A DNA stretch of 64,000 nt from Rhodococcus sp. B7740 (GCF_000954115.1 NZ_CP010797.1:1116001-1180000); one strand, 5' to 3'; shown: positions 45,187 to 54,910, numbered from the stretch's first letter. Made by a program: numbers and translations. Notes: generated from the sequence alone by a model not told the origin.

Positions 45187-46959
45187 GTGCCATCGACCGA
45201 CAGTGAGCCCAGTTCCGAGAGCTCACCTTCCGCGAGCGGTTCCGAGTCCTCCTCGGCGTCCGGCACATCGAAGTCAACCCCGGGCGCGCTCGTCCAGCGG
45301 TTCGTCGTGGTCCCCGCCCGTCGAGTCATCGGTCTGGAACCGACGCCTCCCGGCGGGGCGGTCGCCACCCTGCACGGAGACGAGCAGGAGGCACCGGGGC
45401 TGAACCCCTCGGAGACGAACCAACTCAGGAACATCCGTCGTTTCGGTGCCGCGGGTGCGCTGCTGATGGCGATCGGTGCCCTCGGCGCGGGCGCGCAGCC
45501 GGTGCTGCAGAACCCGATCGCGGGTGTCCGACTGCTGAGCTTGCCGTCCCGAATGGCGACCACCGCACTGACCGTCACGATGACCGGAACCGTCATCGTG
45601 GTGCTCGCGTGGTTGCTGTTGGGAAGATTTGCGTTGGGACGAACGCGATCGGGAACCACTCCGCGTCGACTCACTCGTTCCCAGATGGACCGCACGCTGC
45701 TGCTGTGGATCCTGCCGTTGTCCGTGGCACCGCCCATGTTCTCGCGTGACGTCTATTCCTACCTGGCACAGAGCGAGATCACCGCGCGCGGACTCGACCC
45801 CTACGAGGTCGGTCCGGTCGACGCGCTCGGGGCCGACAACGTACTGACCCGAACGGTTCCGAACATCTGGCGGGAGACCCCGGCACCCTACGGTCCGCTG
45901 TTCCTGTGGATGGGCCGTGGAATCACGTACCTGACCGGCGAGAACATCGTCGCCGGCATTTTCCTCCATCGCCTGCTCGCTCTGGCGGGAGTAGCGCTGA
46001 TCGTCTGGTCGCTGCCACGTCTGGCTCGGCGCTGCGGGGTCGCGTCGGTCACGGCACTGTGGCTCGGCGCCGCGAACCCGTTGGTGCTGTTCCACCTGGT
46101 GGCCGGTATCCACAACGAAGCCCTGATGATCGGGCTCATGCTGGCGGGTACCGAACTGGCACTTCGCGCGATCGAGCACTCCGGAGCGCTACGCGGTACC
46201 GACATCGCGTTCCTCGTCGGCGGAGCAGGCCTGATCGCACTGTCGTCCGCGATCAAGATTCCCTCGCTCATCGCGCTCGGCTTCGTGGGAATGGCGCTGT
46301 CGAGGCGGTGGGGCGGGACCCTGCGATCCGTGATCCACGCGGCGCTCCTGCTCGGCTCGATCGCCATCGCGGTCCAGGTGGCGGTGAGCCTGGGCAGCGG
46401 TCTCGGCTTCGGCTGGATCAACACTCTGGGAACTGCCGGCGTGGTGCGCAGCTGGATGTCGATCCCCACGATCCTCGGTCTCGGCACCGGATTCGTCGGT
46501 GTGCTCCTGGGCCTCGGCGACCACACCACCGCTGTGTTGGGTCTCACTCGCCCGATCGCAGCCGTCGTCGCGGGAATCATCGTCGTCCGCATGCTCATCG
46601 CCGTCCTGCGTGGCCGCCTGCATCCGGTCGGCGCACTCGGCGTCGCACTCGGAGCCGTCGTCCTGCTGTTCCCGGTGGTGCAACCCTGGTACCTGCTGTG
46701 GGCGGTCATCCCGCTGGCGGCGTGGGCCACGACTCCCTCGTTCAGGCGTCCGGCCATCGCCTTCTCGTCGTTGGTGAGCGTGATCCTCATGCCGAACGGC
46801 AGTGAGTACCAACCGTTCCAGATCGTGCAGGCCGCCGTCGTGACCATCCTGACGATCGCGGTGCTCTACCTGTTGACCCGAAACCGGATGCCGTGGCCCA
46901 TCCGCACCGGACCACCGGAACGCGACCGCAGCAGCGACGAATACGCTGAGTCCTCGTGA
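45187..46959 (+). CDS. mptB: Alpha-(1->6)-mannopyranosyltransferase, MptB-like
   Basis: A 590-residue polytopic GT-C glycosyltransferase. An approximately 70-residue Ser-rich cytosolic N-terminus is followed by about 13 transmembrane helices; SRDVYSYLAQSEITARGLDPYEVGP is the catalytic first loop (aspartate in RDVYSY). MptB (Rv1459c position) starts the alpha-1,6-mannan backbone of lipomannan/lipoarabinomannan using polyprenyl-phosphomannose. TACGCT ends 6 bases before GTG 45187, an ideal leaderless arrangement. It is divergent from sufR and its stop overlaps the ABC gene start. Confidence 0.88.
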   Translation: MPSTDSEPSSESSPSASGSESSSASGTSKSTPGALVQRFVVVPARRVIGLEPTPPGGAVATLHGDEQEAPGLNPSETNQLRNIRRFGAAGALLMAIGALGAGAQPVLQNPIAGVRLLSLPSRMATTALTVTMTGTVIVVLAWLLLGRFALGRTRSGTTPRRLTRSQMDRTLLLWILPLSVAPPMFSRDVYSYLAQSEITARGLDPYEVGPVDALGADNVLTRTVPNIWRETPAPYGPLFLWMGRGITYLTGENIVAGIFLHRLLALAGVALIVWSLPRLARRCGVASVTALWLGAANPLVLFHLVAGIHNEALMIGLMLAGTELALRAIEHSGALRGTDIAFLVGGAGLIALSSAIKIPSLIALGFVGMALSRRWGGTLRSVIHAALLLGSIAIAVQVAVSLGSGLGFGWINTLGTAGVVRSWMSIPTILGLGTGFVGVLLGLGDHTTAVLGLTRPIAAVVAGIIVVRMLIAVLRGRLHPVGALGVALGAVVLLFPVVQPWYLLWAVIPLAAWATTPSFRRPAIAFSSLVSVILMPNGSEYQPFQIVQAAVVTILTIAVLYLLTRNRMPWPIRTGPPERDRSSDEYAESS

Positions 46960-47899
46960 TCTCCGGGACGTCCGACGCGGCGCAACCTGTCGTACAGCTG
47001 ACCGACGTACGCAAGTCGTACGACGGTGTCAGTGCCGTCGACGGACTGAGCCTGAACATCGGCCCCGGCGAGGTTCTCGCGCTGCTGGGCCCCAACGGTG
47101 CCGGAAAGACCACCACCGTCGAGATGTGCGAGGGGTTCGTCGTGCCGGACAGCGGCTCGGTCCGGGTCCTCGGACTGGACCCCGTGGCGCAGTCGGCGCA
47201 GCTGAGGCCACGCATCGGCGTCATGCTCCAGGGCGGAGGTGCGTACCCCGGTTCCAAGGCAGGCGAGATGCTCCAACTCGTCGCTTCGTACTCGGCCGAC
47301 CCCCTCGACCCGGCGTGGCTGCTCGACTGCCTCGGCCTGACCTCTGCCGTCCGCACCCCGTACCGGCGGCTCTCCGGTGGGCAACAGCAGCGGCTGGCTC
47401 TGGCCTGCGCCATCGTCGGGCGGCCCGAACTGGTGTTCCTCGACGAACCGACCGCCGGGCTCGACGCCCAGGCCCGGCTGCTGGTGTGGGAATTGATCGA
47501 CGCCCTGCGCCGCGACGGTGTCGGCGTTCTGCTCACGACACATCTGATGGACGAGGCCGAGCAGCTCGCGGATCGGCTGACGATCATCGACAACGGCCGC
47601 GTCGTCGCCTCGGGCACACCCTCCGAGCTGACCAAGCAGGGTGCCGAGGGCCAACTGCGCTTCACCGCACCCCCGGGACTCGAACTGTCCATGCTCGACG
47701 CGGCACTCCCCCGGGTTACGTACCGTCGGAACCGGCGCCAGGCTCCTATGTGGTCTCCGGTGTGATCGAGCCGCAGATTCTGGTGATCGTCACGTCCTGG
47801 TGCGCACAGCAGGACGTGTTGGCCACCGAATTGCAGGTCGACCAGCGCCGCCTCGAGGACGTGTTCCTCGAACTGACCGGCAGAGAATTGAGGAAGTGA
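46956..47899 (+). CDS. ABC transporter ATP-binding protein (frameshifted near its 3' end)
   Basis: DrrA/CcmA-type exporter ATPase: Walker A GPNGAGKT (45-52), signature LSGGQQQR, Walker B FLDEPTAGLD and the H-loop TTHLMDEAE are intact. The frame from 46956 stops at 47765 after an abnormal tail (YRRNRRQAPMWSPV). A second frame carries the expected family ending, GYVPSEPAPGSYVV...LEDVFLELTGRELRK, to 47899. The two join at the C5 tract 47708-47712 if one C is added, giving about 314 residues, the usual length (Rv1458c is about 313). The restored stop overlaps the permease GTG, as elsewhere here. This is either a real mutation or a base missing from the assembly. Confidence 0.85.
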
Positions 47900-48696
47900 C
47901 CGTGCGCAGAGAAGCCCGGCTCGCCGACAACCGATTCGAGACAGGCCTGTTCGCGCCTCGCCCGCAGCCCGCCTCGGCTGCGCGGATGCTGCTCGCACAG
48001 ACCCGCCTCGAACTGAAGTTGTTGCTGCGCAACGGTGAACAGTTGCTGCTGACGATGTTCATCCCGATCACCCTGCTGATCGGATTGACCCTGCTGCCCT
48101 TCGGCGAACTCGGTGCCGACCGAGTGGCCCGCGTCGTCCCGGCCGTGATGATGGTGGCCATCATGTCGACGGCGTTCACCGGCCAGGCGATCGCTGTCGG
48201 CTTCGATCGCCGCTACGGCGCGCTCAAGAGACTCGGGGCGACACCCCTTCCGCGGTGGGGCATCATCGGCGGCAAATCCGCCGCCGTGGTGATCGTGGTG
48301 ATTCTGCAATCGATTCTGCTCGGCTCGATCGGCGTCGCTCTCGGATGGCGCCCGAGCGCGACGGGTCTGTTGCTCGGGGCCGTCATCATCGCTCTGGGAA
48401 CCGTCACCTTCGCGTCGATGGGACTGCTGCTCGGCGGCACCCTGCGCGCCGAGATCGTGTTGGCGCTGGCGAACATCGCCTGGTTCGTGATGCTCGGCAT
48501 CGGCAGCGCGGTGTTCGTGGACGACCAGATCCCCCAGGGACTGCAGAACGTCGCACGCATCGTGCCGTCCGGCGCGCTCGGTGAGGCACTGAGCAGAGGT
48601 GTGTCCTCGTCCTTCGACATCTTCGGTGTGGTCGTACTGCTGGTGTGGGCTGCGGTGTGCGGCACCCTCGCGGTACGCACGTTCAAGTTCACCTGA
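47896..48696 (+). CDS. ABC-2 type transporter permease
   Basis: A 266-residue membrane subunit with six hydrophobic segments after a 45-residue cytosolic start, and the amphipathic FDRRYGALKRLGATPLPRW loop that couples to the ATPase. It pairs with the preceding ATPase as an exporter (Rv1457c position). The substrate is unknown. GTG 47896 overlaps the stop of the restored ATPase frame. Confidence 0.88.
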   Translation: MTVRREARLADNRFETGLFAPRPQPASAARMLLAQTRLELKLLLRNGEQLLLTMFIPITLLIGLTLLPFGELGADRVARVVPAVMMVAIMSTAFTGQAIAVGFDRRYGALKRLGATPLPRWGIIGGKSAAVVIVVILQSILLGSIGVALGWRPSATGLLLGAVIIALGTVTFASMGLLLGGTLRAEIVLALANIAWFVMLGIGSAVFVDDQIPQGLQNVARIVPSGALGEALSRGVSSSFDIFGVVVLLVWAAVCGTLAVRTFKFT

Positions 48697-48708
48697 GCGG
48701 GGCTCGCC

Positions 48709-48736
48709 ACCCAACGACGGTCGCTACCCAACGACG
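48709..48736. repeat. Two 11-bp direct repeats upstream of ctaA
   Basis: ACCCAACGACG occurs at 48709-48719 and 48726-48736, a 17-base period, between the permease stop and the ctaA promoter box TACCAT (48757-48762). The position suggests a possible activator or repressor site. Confidence 0.5.
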
Positions 48737-48768
48737 CTGTGTAGTTGATCGGCGTTTACCATCGAGGG

Positions 48769-49755
48769 GTGCTGTACAGAGCGTTCTTGCGCGTCGTCGA
48801 TATCCTGCCCGTGCCCTCGCTTCGAGTGCAGCGGGTGCTGGCATTCATCGCGATCCTGACGCAGGGTGGCATCGCTGTCACCGGTGCCGTCGTTCGTGTC
48901 ACCGGTTCCGGACTCGGGTGCCCCACGTGGCCGCAGTGCTTTCCCGGTAGCTTCACTCCCGTCGGGGTGTCCGAGGTCCCCGTTCTGCACCAGGCCGTGG
49001 AGTTCGGCAACCGTCTGCTCACGTTCGTGGTCGTTCTCGCGGCCGCCGCGGTCGTCATCGCCGTCACCAGGGCACGGCGGCGTCGGGAAGTGCTGTTCTT
49101 CGCGTGGCTGATGCCGCTCGGTACCGTCGTACAGGCCGTGATCGGCGGATTCACGGTGCTGACCGGACTGCTGTGGTGGACGGTAGCCGTTCACCTCGTC
49201 GTCTCGATGGCCATGGTGTGGCTGGCCACGTTGCTGTACGCCAAGGTCGGCGAGAGCGATGCGCCGACCGAGTCCACGCCGACGGTGCCGGGTGCTCTGC
49301 GAGCGCTGACGGGGCTGTCCGGGATCGCTCTGACGGGCGTGCTGATCGCGGGCACCATGGTGACCGGAGCCGGCCCGCACGCGGGCGACAAGAGCATCGA
49401 GGAACCGGTACCGCGTCTCGGTATCGAGATCGTGACGCTGGTGCACGCACACTCTCAGTTCCTGGTCGGCTACCTGGCCCTGCTCGTCGGATTGGCATTC
49501 GCGCTGTATGCGGTTCGTGCGCCGAAGGCGGTCACGTTCCGACTCAACGTCCTGATCGGCCTGGTGCTGGCGCAGTCTCTTATCGGACTGGTGCAGTACT
49601 TCACCGGGGTTCCGGCCGTGCTCGTCGCCTTCCACGTGGCCGGTGCGGGCGCATGTACCGCCGCCACCGCTGCAGTCTGGGCGGCCTGCCGCACTCGCGG
49701 CCCGGTGGCGACCGAGACGGTCGAGACCACCGAGGACGTCGCAGTTCGCTCGTGA
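48769..49755 (+). CDS. ctaA: Heme A synthase CtaA (COX15)
   Basis: A 328-residue membrane enzyme with eight transmembrane helices that oxidises the C8 methyl of heme O to give heme A for cytochrome aa3. TGSGLGCPTWPQC shows the conserved extracellular cysteine pair; heme-ligand histidines lie in VLHQAVEFGNR, VHLVV, VHAHSQF and AFHVAGAG. TACCAT (48757-48762) ends 6 bases before GTG 48769, so the mRNA is probably leaderless. Confidence 0.93.
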   Translation: MLYRAFLRVVDILPVPSLRVQRVLAFIAILTQGGIAVTGAVVRVTGSGLGCPTWPQCFPGSFTPVGVSEVPVLHQAVEFGNRLLTFVVVLAAAAVVIAVTRARRRREVLFFAWLMPLGTVVQAVIGGFTVLTGLLWWTVAVHLVVSMAMVWLATLLYAKVGESDAPTESTPTVPGALRALTGLSGIALTGVLIAGTMVTGAGPHAGDKSIEEPVPRLGIEIVTLVHAHSQFLVGYLALLVGLAFALYAVRAPKAVTFRLNVLIGLVLAQSLIGLVQYFTGVPAVLVAFHVAGAGACTAATAAVWAACRTRGPVATETVETTEDVAVRS

Positions 49756-49778
49756 CGATCGGTCGAGCTTCGAACAGG

Positions 49779-49826
49779 GTGGAGGGGCAGCCGGCCTCCC
49801 CCTCAGATGGCCGACTGCCCCTCCAC
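49779..49826. terminator. Hairpin terminator after ctaA
   Basis: Twelve-base arms (49779-49790 and 49815-49826) are extended by an inner CGGCC/GGCCG pairing. The hairpin lies 23 bases after the ctaA stop and ahead of the stop of a convergent gene. Confidence 0.75.
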
Positions 49827-49894
49827 TGACTTCGACGCATCGGGTACCGAGATGGTTCCCGCCGGATCGAAGGAATTTCCGCAGTTTTCTCCGC

Positions 49895-50266
49895 TCAGAC
49901 GATCGCCTGGTTGCGCGCCTTCGGGAACTTCTTCTGACCGGCCACCCACCCGGCCATCTTCTCGTAGTGTCCGGGGGCCGGATTGACCGAACTGACCAGC
50001 TCGCGGTCCCATTCGGCCTCGGTCAACTGGTCGAGACCGTCGACGATCGCGCGGGCGATGGCGGTCGTCGCCACCACCTGGTCGCCCAGTACGCCGTCGG
50101 CACCGACCATGGTGAGCCGAGTTCCTGCTCGACCGATCGGCTGGATCACCACGTTGGCGGAGTTGCCGTGGTCGGCGAGAAAGCTCTTCACGGCCGCGAG
50201 TGTTCCCTTCGGAACCTCGTTCGACTCGTTCTTCTCGATGCCCGCGCTGTCGATTTCGGTAGCCAT
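49895..50266 (-). CDS. Conserved hypothetical protein
   Basis: A 123-residue soluble protein without a recognised domain. It contains KGTLAAVKSFLADHGNSANVVIQPIGRAGTRLTMVGADGVLGDQVVAT and ends with a basic AGQKKFPKARNQ. The start is well supported: TATCGT (50273-50278, minus strand) ends 6 bases before ATG 50266. It is divergent from qor. Confidence 0.7.
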   Translation of the reverse strand: MATEIDSAGIEKNESNEVPKGTLAAVKSFLADHGNSANVVIQPIGRAGTRLTMVGADGVLGDQVVATTAIARAIVDGLDQLTEAEWDRELVSSVNPAPGHYEKMAGWVAGQKKFPKARNQAIV

Positions 50267-50317
50267 GCCGACACGATACCGAGGCCGTCCACGTCGCCCG
50301 CATCCACCCGTCGAGTC

Positions 50318-50333
50318 GTTACTGATCGGTAAC
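50318..50333. promoter_or_regulatory. 16-bp near-perfect palindrome in the qor upstream region
   Basis: GTTACTGATCGGTAAC is symmetric at 14 of 16 positions and sits between the divergent hypothetical gene and qor. Its TTACT-N4-RGTAA pattern resembles the palindrome before fabG1 (23992-24007), which suggests a TetR-type operator. Confidence 0.45.
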
Positions 50334-50401
50334 TTCGGCCGCGTGCGTGTGTTACCCGGATCCGTGTACCCGAGTGTGACGCGCCCGTGTAGAACGGTCT
50401 C

Positions 50402-51367
50402 ATGCGTGCCATTCGAATAGACAACACCGGCGGACCCGAGGTCATGAACGTCGTCGACATTCCGATACCGGCGCCGGGACCGGCTCAACTACTGGTCCGG
50501 ATCGAGGCCGTCGGCATCAACTACATCGACACGTACTTCCGACGCGGTCTGTATCCACGCGCGCTGCCGTACGTTCCCGGCGACGAGGGATCCGGGGTGA
50601 TCGAACAGGTCGGAACGGACGTCACCGACTTCGCACCGGGACAGCGCGTCGCCTGGGCCGCAGCGCCGGGCAGCTACGCGGAATACGTACTGGTCGACGC
50701 CTCGTCGGCCATCGCGGTTCCCGAGGGCGTTCCTGCCGATCAGGCCGCCTCGGCATTGCTGCAGGGTATGACGGCGCACTACCTGATCGAATCCACCTAC
50801 CCGGCCCAGCAGGGTGACACCGTCCTCGTGCACGCCGGCGCAGGTGGCGTCGGACTGTTGCTGACGCAGATGGCGGTGGCGAAGGGAGTGAACGTCATCA
50901 CCACGGTCTCCACGGATGCGAAGGCCGAGCGGTCCACGCAGGCCGGTGCCGCCCACGTGTTGCGCTACGAAGAGGACATCGCTGCTCGCGTGCGCGAGAT
51001 CACCGACGGCGAGGGTGTCCATGCGGTGTACGACGGCGTCGGTGCCGACACTTTCGAGGCAAGTCTGGCGTCGCTACGGATCAGAGGGACGTTGGCCCTG
51101 TTCGGAGCGGCGAGCGGTCCGGTCCCGCCCCTGGACCCGCAGAGGTTGAACGGCGCAGGATCGCTGTTCCTCACCAGGCCGACACTCGCCCACCACATAC
51201 GGGACCGGGCCGAGCTCGAGTGGCGGGCCGGAGATGTGTTCGGGGCGATATCGCGTGGCGCGCTCACGGTCGAGGTCGGCGCTCGATACGCGCTGGAGGA
51301 CGCCGCGCAGGCCCACATCGATCTGGAGTCACGCCGAACGACGGGATCGATCGTGCTCGTTCCCTGA
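50402..51367 (+). CDS. qor: NADPH:quinone oxidoreductase, zinc-independent MDR family
   Basis: A 321-residue medium-chain reductase of the zeta-crystallin/QOR group. Zinc ligands are absent. GINYIDTYFRRGLYP, PGDEGSGVIEQVG and the nucleotide loop HAGAGGVGLLLTQMA are diagnostic. It reduces quinones with NADPH in the cytoplasm. It matches Rv1454c in position. Confidence 0.92.
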   Translation: MRAIRIDNTGGPEVMNVVDIPIPAPGPAQLLVRIEAVGINYIDTYFRRGLYPRALPYVPGDEGSGVIEQVGTDVTDFAPGQRVAWAAAPGSYAEYVLVDASSAIAVPEGVPADQAASALLQGMTAHYLIESTYPAQQGDTVLVHAGAGGVGLLLTQMAVAKGVNVITTVSTDAKAERSTQAGAAHVLRYEEDIAARVREITDGEGVHAVYDGVGADTFEASLASLRIRGTLALFGAASGPVPPLDPQRLNGAGSLFLTRPTLAHHIRDRAELEWRAGDVFGAISRGALTVEVGARYALEDAAQAHIDLESRRTTGSIVLVP

Positions 51368-51381
51368 CCGATCCGTCGGGT

Positions 51382-51415
51382 GACGCTCGCTCAGGAGAGA
51401 AGCTGGGCGAGCGTC
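51382..51415. terminator. Possible hairpin between convergent qor and ctaB
   Basis: GACGCTCGC (51382-51390) pairs perfectly with GCGAGCGTC (51407-51415) across a 16-base loop. The second arm lies inside the end of ctaB. It is plausible as a shared terminator. Confidence 0.4.
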
Positions 51416-52398
51416 TGCCAGCCGAGGACCGAGTCGACGGCCAGGCCGCAGAACACCAGTGCCAGGTATTCGTTGGAGAGGATGAACAGCTTCAGTGGCT
51501 TGACCGGAGTTCCCGCTCGCACGCCTGCGTACAGGCGGTGTGCGACGACGAGAAACCACACTCCCGACGCCACGGCGACGGCCGCGTAGACGATGCCCGA
51601 GCCCGGTGCCAACGCAAGTGTTGCGGCAACGGTGGCCCACGCATACAACACGATGTGCTTGGTGACCTTCGTCTCCGACGCGACCGCAGGCAGCATCGGT
51701 ACGTTGGCCGCCTGGTAGTCCTCCTTGTAGCGGAGCATGAGCGCCCAGGTGTGCGGCGGCGTCCACAGGAAGATGACCAGGAACATCACCAGCGCTTGCC
51801 ACCCGATCGTGCCGGTCACAGCGGACCAGCCGATCATCACCGGCATGCAACCGGCCGCGCCACCCCACACCACGTTCTGCGAGGTGCGCCGCTTGAGCAC
51901 CAGCGTGTAGACGAAAATGTAGAAGCAGATGGTGACGACGGCGAGCACACCGCTGAGCAGATTCGTGGTGGCCCACAGCCAGAAGAACGAGAACACACCG
52001 AGTACGAGCCCGAAGATCAGCGCGTGCGAGACGGGCATGGCACCGCGGGCGAGCGGGCGCTTCTCGGTGCGCTTCATCACCTTGTCGATGTCTGCGTCGA
52101 CCACCATGTTCAGCGTGTTGGCACTGGCCGCGGCCAGCATTCCGCCGAAGAGGGTGGTGAGGATCAGCCACGGATCGACGTTTCCCCGGTCGGCCAGCAA
52201 CATCGCCGGAATGGTCGTGACGAGAAGGAGTTCGATGACCCGGGGCTTCGTGAGCGCGACATACGCAAGAAAGAGTGCGAATGCTCTACGTGGGGCGGAC
52301 GTCGCCGGCGCGGCCTGCGTCGGCTCACCTGTCTCGTCTGCTCCGAATCCGGGGCCGCCGGCGAAACCGTGTCCGCCCGGCTGCTGCCCAATTCGCAC
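51391..52398 (-). CDS. ctaB: Protoheme IX farnesyltransferase (heme O synthase)
   Basis: A 335-residue UbiA-family prenyltransferase that attaches farnesyl to heme B, giving heme O, the substrate of Cta[20 protein letters not shown] carries the Mg2+/diphosphate Asp motif, and [14 protein letters not shown] is the second conserved loop; about nine transmembrane helices are visible. GAGGAGACGCA before GTG 52398 fixes the start, leaving a 35-residue Gly-rich cytosolic N-terminus. Confidence 0.94.
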   Translation of the reverse strand: MRIGQQPGGHGFAGGPGFGADETGEPTQAAPATSAPRRAFALFLAYVALTKPRVIELLLVTTIPAMLLADRGNVDPWLILTTLFGGMLAAASANTLNMVVDADIDKVMKRTEKRPLARGAMPVSHALIFGLVLGVFSFFWLWATTNLLSGVLAVVTICFYIFVYTLVLKRRTSQNVVWGGAAGCMPVMIGWSAVTGTIGWQALVMFLVIFLWTPPHTWALMLRYKEDYQAANVPMLPAVASETKVTKHIVLYAWATVAATLALAPGSGIVYAAVAVASGVWFLVVAHRLYAGVRAGTPVKPLKLFILSNEYLALVFCGLAVDSVLGWQTLAQLLS

Positions 52399-52659
52399 TG
52401 CGTCTCCTCGCACGACTGTCGTTCTCTGGCGCTCGGCCACTTGCTCACGCGCCACCGGCACGCGGGTTGTCTCTCGACGGCGACACTTCGGCGCCTGCGC
52501 GCACGCGCAACTCCGCGACCACAACCGCGGGAGCCGACGACCGTGCGCCTACTACGACCGATGGTAGACGGCGGGGTTTGCACCTCCAATTCGCAGGGCA
52601 CCCAAAGTGAGGAATACGTCGCCTACGAGTAACCCGCGCGCAATCGCCCGGGGGAAGGC

Positions 52660-52688
52660 ACGACAGTAGGGTCGGACAGAACTAGGCT
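52660..52688 (+). promoter_or_regulatory. Candidate promoter of the tkt operon; rest of the ctaB-tkt gap
   Basis: ACGACA (52660-52665), 17 bases and TAGGCT (52683-52688) lie about 120 bases before the tkt GTG. The whole divergent gap, 52399-52807, holds no gene I can support; open frames in it are continuations of shadow or upstream frames. Confidence 0.4.
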
Positions 52689-52807
52689 GGTGGAGGACGT
52701 CCTTCGGCACCGACCACATGCGTGCTCCACCCAGGCGCATCGCAGTCGCCGCCGAGCGACGATTCCCCGGAGCCACAACTCGAACGAATGTCAGGAGATT
52801 TCTGCTC

Positions 52808-54907
52808 GTGTCGATCACAGACGATATTGACGTCCTCACCACGGCGCACCACCCGAGCGACTGGACGGACCTGGACACCCGAGCGGTCGACACCGTTCGT
52901 GTTCTGGCAGCGGACGCAGTGCAGAAGGTCGGCAACGGCCACCCCGGAACCGCGATGAGCCTGGCTCCCCTCGCCTACACCCTCTTCCAGCGCACCATGC
53001 GTCACGACCCCACCGACACGCACTGGATCGGCCGCGACCGGTTCGTGCTCTCGTGCGGGCACTCGAGCCTGACTCTCTACCTGCAGCTGTACTTGGGCGG
53101 CTTCGGTCTCGAGCTCGCCGACATCGAGGCACTGCGCACCTACAAGTCGAAGACGCCCGGACACCCCGAGTTCCGCCACACCGACGGCGTCGAGATCACC
53201 ACCGGCCCGCTCGGTCAGGGACTCGCCTCCGCCGTGGGCATGGCCATGGCGGCGCGGCGCGAGCGCGGTCTGTTCGATCCCGAGCCCGCACTCGGTGAGA
53301 GCCCGTTCGATCACTACATCTACGTGATCGCCTCCGACGGAGACATCGAAGAAGGCGTGACGTCCGAGGCGTCGTCGTTGGCCGGTACTCAGCAGCTCGG
53401 CAACCTGATCCTGTTCTACGACGACAACAAGATCTCCATCGAGCACTCCACCGACATCGCTCTCTCCGAGAACACGGCCGCGCGCTACGAGGCCTACGGC
53501 TGGCACGTACAGGTGGTCGAAGGCGGCGAGAACGTCACCGCGATCGAAGAAGCCGTCGAGGCTGCCAAGGCCGTCACCGACAAGCCGTCGATCATCGTGC
53601 TGCGTACCATCATCGGCTTCCCGGCCCCCACCATGATGAACACCGGCGCAGTCCACGGTGCCGCTCTGGGCGACGAGGAGATCGCGAAGGTCAAGCAGGC
53701 CCTCGATTTCGACCCGGCCAAGACGTTCGAGGTCACCGACGAGGTCATCGGCCACACCCGCAAGCTGCAGGAGCGCGGTCGCAAGGCCCACGCCGAGTGG
53801 ACCGTCCAGTTCGACGCCTGGGCCGCCCGCGAGCCCGAGCGCAAGAAACTGCTGGACCGCCTCACCCAGGGCACGTTGCCCGAGAACTGGACCGACGTTC
53901 TGCCCACCTGGGAGCCCGGCAGCAAGGCCGTCGCCACGCGTGCCGCGTCCGGTGAGGTTCTCAACGCCGTCGGACCTGTTCTCCCGGAACTGTGGGGCGG
54001 CTCGGCCGACCTCGCAGGCAGCAACAACACGACGATCAAGGGTGCGAAGTCCTTCGGCCCCACGTCCATCTCCACCGACGACTGGGACGCCGAGCCGTAC
54101 GGCCGCACCCTGCACTTCGGCATCCGTGAGCACGCGATGGGCGCAATTCTTTCGGGCATCGTGATGCACGGTCCGACCCGTGCATACGGCGGAACGTTCA
54201 TGCAGTTCAGCGATTACATGCGGCCTGCGGTCCGGCTCGCGTCACTCATGGACATCGACCCCATCTACGTGTGGACCCACGATTCCATCGGCCTCGGTGA
54301 GGACGGCCCGACGCACCAGCCGGTCGAGCATCTCGCCGCGCTGCGGGCCATCCCCAACCTCTCGGTGGTACGCCCCGGCGACGCCAACGAAACCGCGTTC
54401 GCATGGCAGGCAGTGTTGGCCAAGTCCAGCAGCAGCGGACCCGTCGGCCTCGCGCTGACGCGTCAGGGCATCCCGATTCTCGAGGGCACCAGCTACGAGG
54501 GCGTCTCCAAGGGCGGATACATCCTCGTCGAGTCGTCCAAGGCGACCCCCGACGTCGTGCTGATCGGTACCGGTTCCGAGCTGCAGTACGCCGTGGAGGC
54601 ACAGAAGCAGCTCGAGGCGCAGGGCATCGCCGCCCGCGTCGTCTCGATGCCGTGCGTCGAGTGGTTCGAGAGCCAGGATCAGAACTACCGCGACCAGGTG
54701 ATCCCGCCCACCGTCAAGGCCCGGGTGTCGATCGAAGCCGGCATCGCGATGCCGTGGTGGAAGATCGTCGGCGGCTTCGGCGAGATCATCTCGCTCGAGC
54801 ACTACGGCGAATCTGCCGACGCTGCAACACTTTTCCGCGAGTTCGGCTTCACGGCCGAGGCCGTCACGGCAGCTGCACAGCGCTCCATCACCAATGTGAA
54901 GGGATAA
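52808..54907 (+). CDS. tkt: Transketolase
   Basis: A 699-residue thiamine-diphosphate enzyme of the non-oxidative pentose phosphate pathway. GHPGTAMSLAPL, the ThDP/metal motif SDGDIEEGVTSEASSLAG...YDDNKISIE and the pyrimidine-domain LGEDGPTHQPVEH are present. AGGAGA before GTG 52808 sets the start; the frame is open 30 codons further upstream without a ribosome-binding site. It is the first gene of tkt-tal-zwf-opcA-pgl. Confidence 0.97.
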   Translation: MSITDDIDVLTTAHHPSDWTDLDTRAVDTVRVLAADAVQKVGNGHPGTAMSLAPLAYTLFQRTMRHDPTDTHWIGRDRFVLSCGHSSLTLYLQLYLGGFGLELADIEALRTYKSKTPGHPEFRHTDGVEITTGPLGQGLASAVGMAMAARRERGLFDPEPALGESPFDHYIYVIASDGDIEEGVTSEASSLAGTQQLGNLILFYDDNKISIEHSTDIALSENTAARYEAYGWHVQVVEGGENVTAIEEAVEAAKAVTDKPSIIVLRTIIGFPAPTMMNTGAVHGAALGDEEIAKVKQALDFDPAKTFEVTDEVIGHTRKLQERGRKAHAEWTVQFDAWAAREPERKKLLDRLTQGTLPENWTDVLPTWEPGSKAVATRAASGEVLNAVGPVLPELWGGSADLAGSNNTTIKGAKSFGPTSISTDDWDAEPYGRTLHFGIREHAMGAILSGIVMHGPTRAYGGTFMQFSDYMRPAVRLASLMDIDPIYVWTHDSIGLGEDGPTHQPVEHLAALRAIPNLSVVRPGDANETAFAWQAVLAKSSSSGPVGLALTRQGIPILEGTSYEGVSKGGYILVESSKATPDVVLIGTGSELQYAVEAQKQLEAQGIAARVVSMPCVEWFESQDQNYRDQVIPPTVKARVSIEAGIAMPWWKIVGGFGEIISLEHYGESADAATLFREFGFTAEAVTAAAQRSITNVKG

Positions 54908-54910
54908 TTC

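Noticed and set aside
52718..52807. In-frame ATG extending transketolase by 30 residues
   Set aside because: No ribosome-binding site precedes it, whereas AGGAGA fits GTG 52808 and the resulting length equals the family's.
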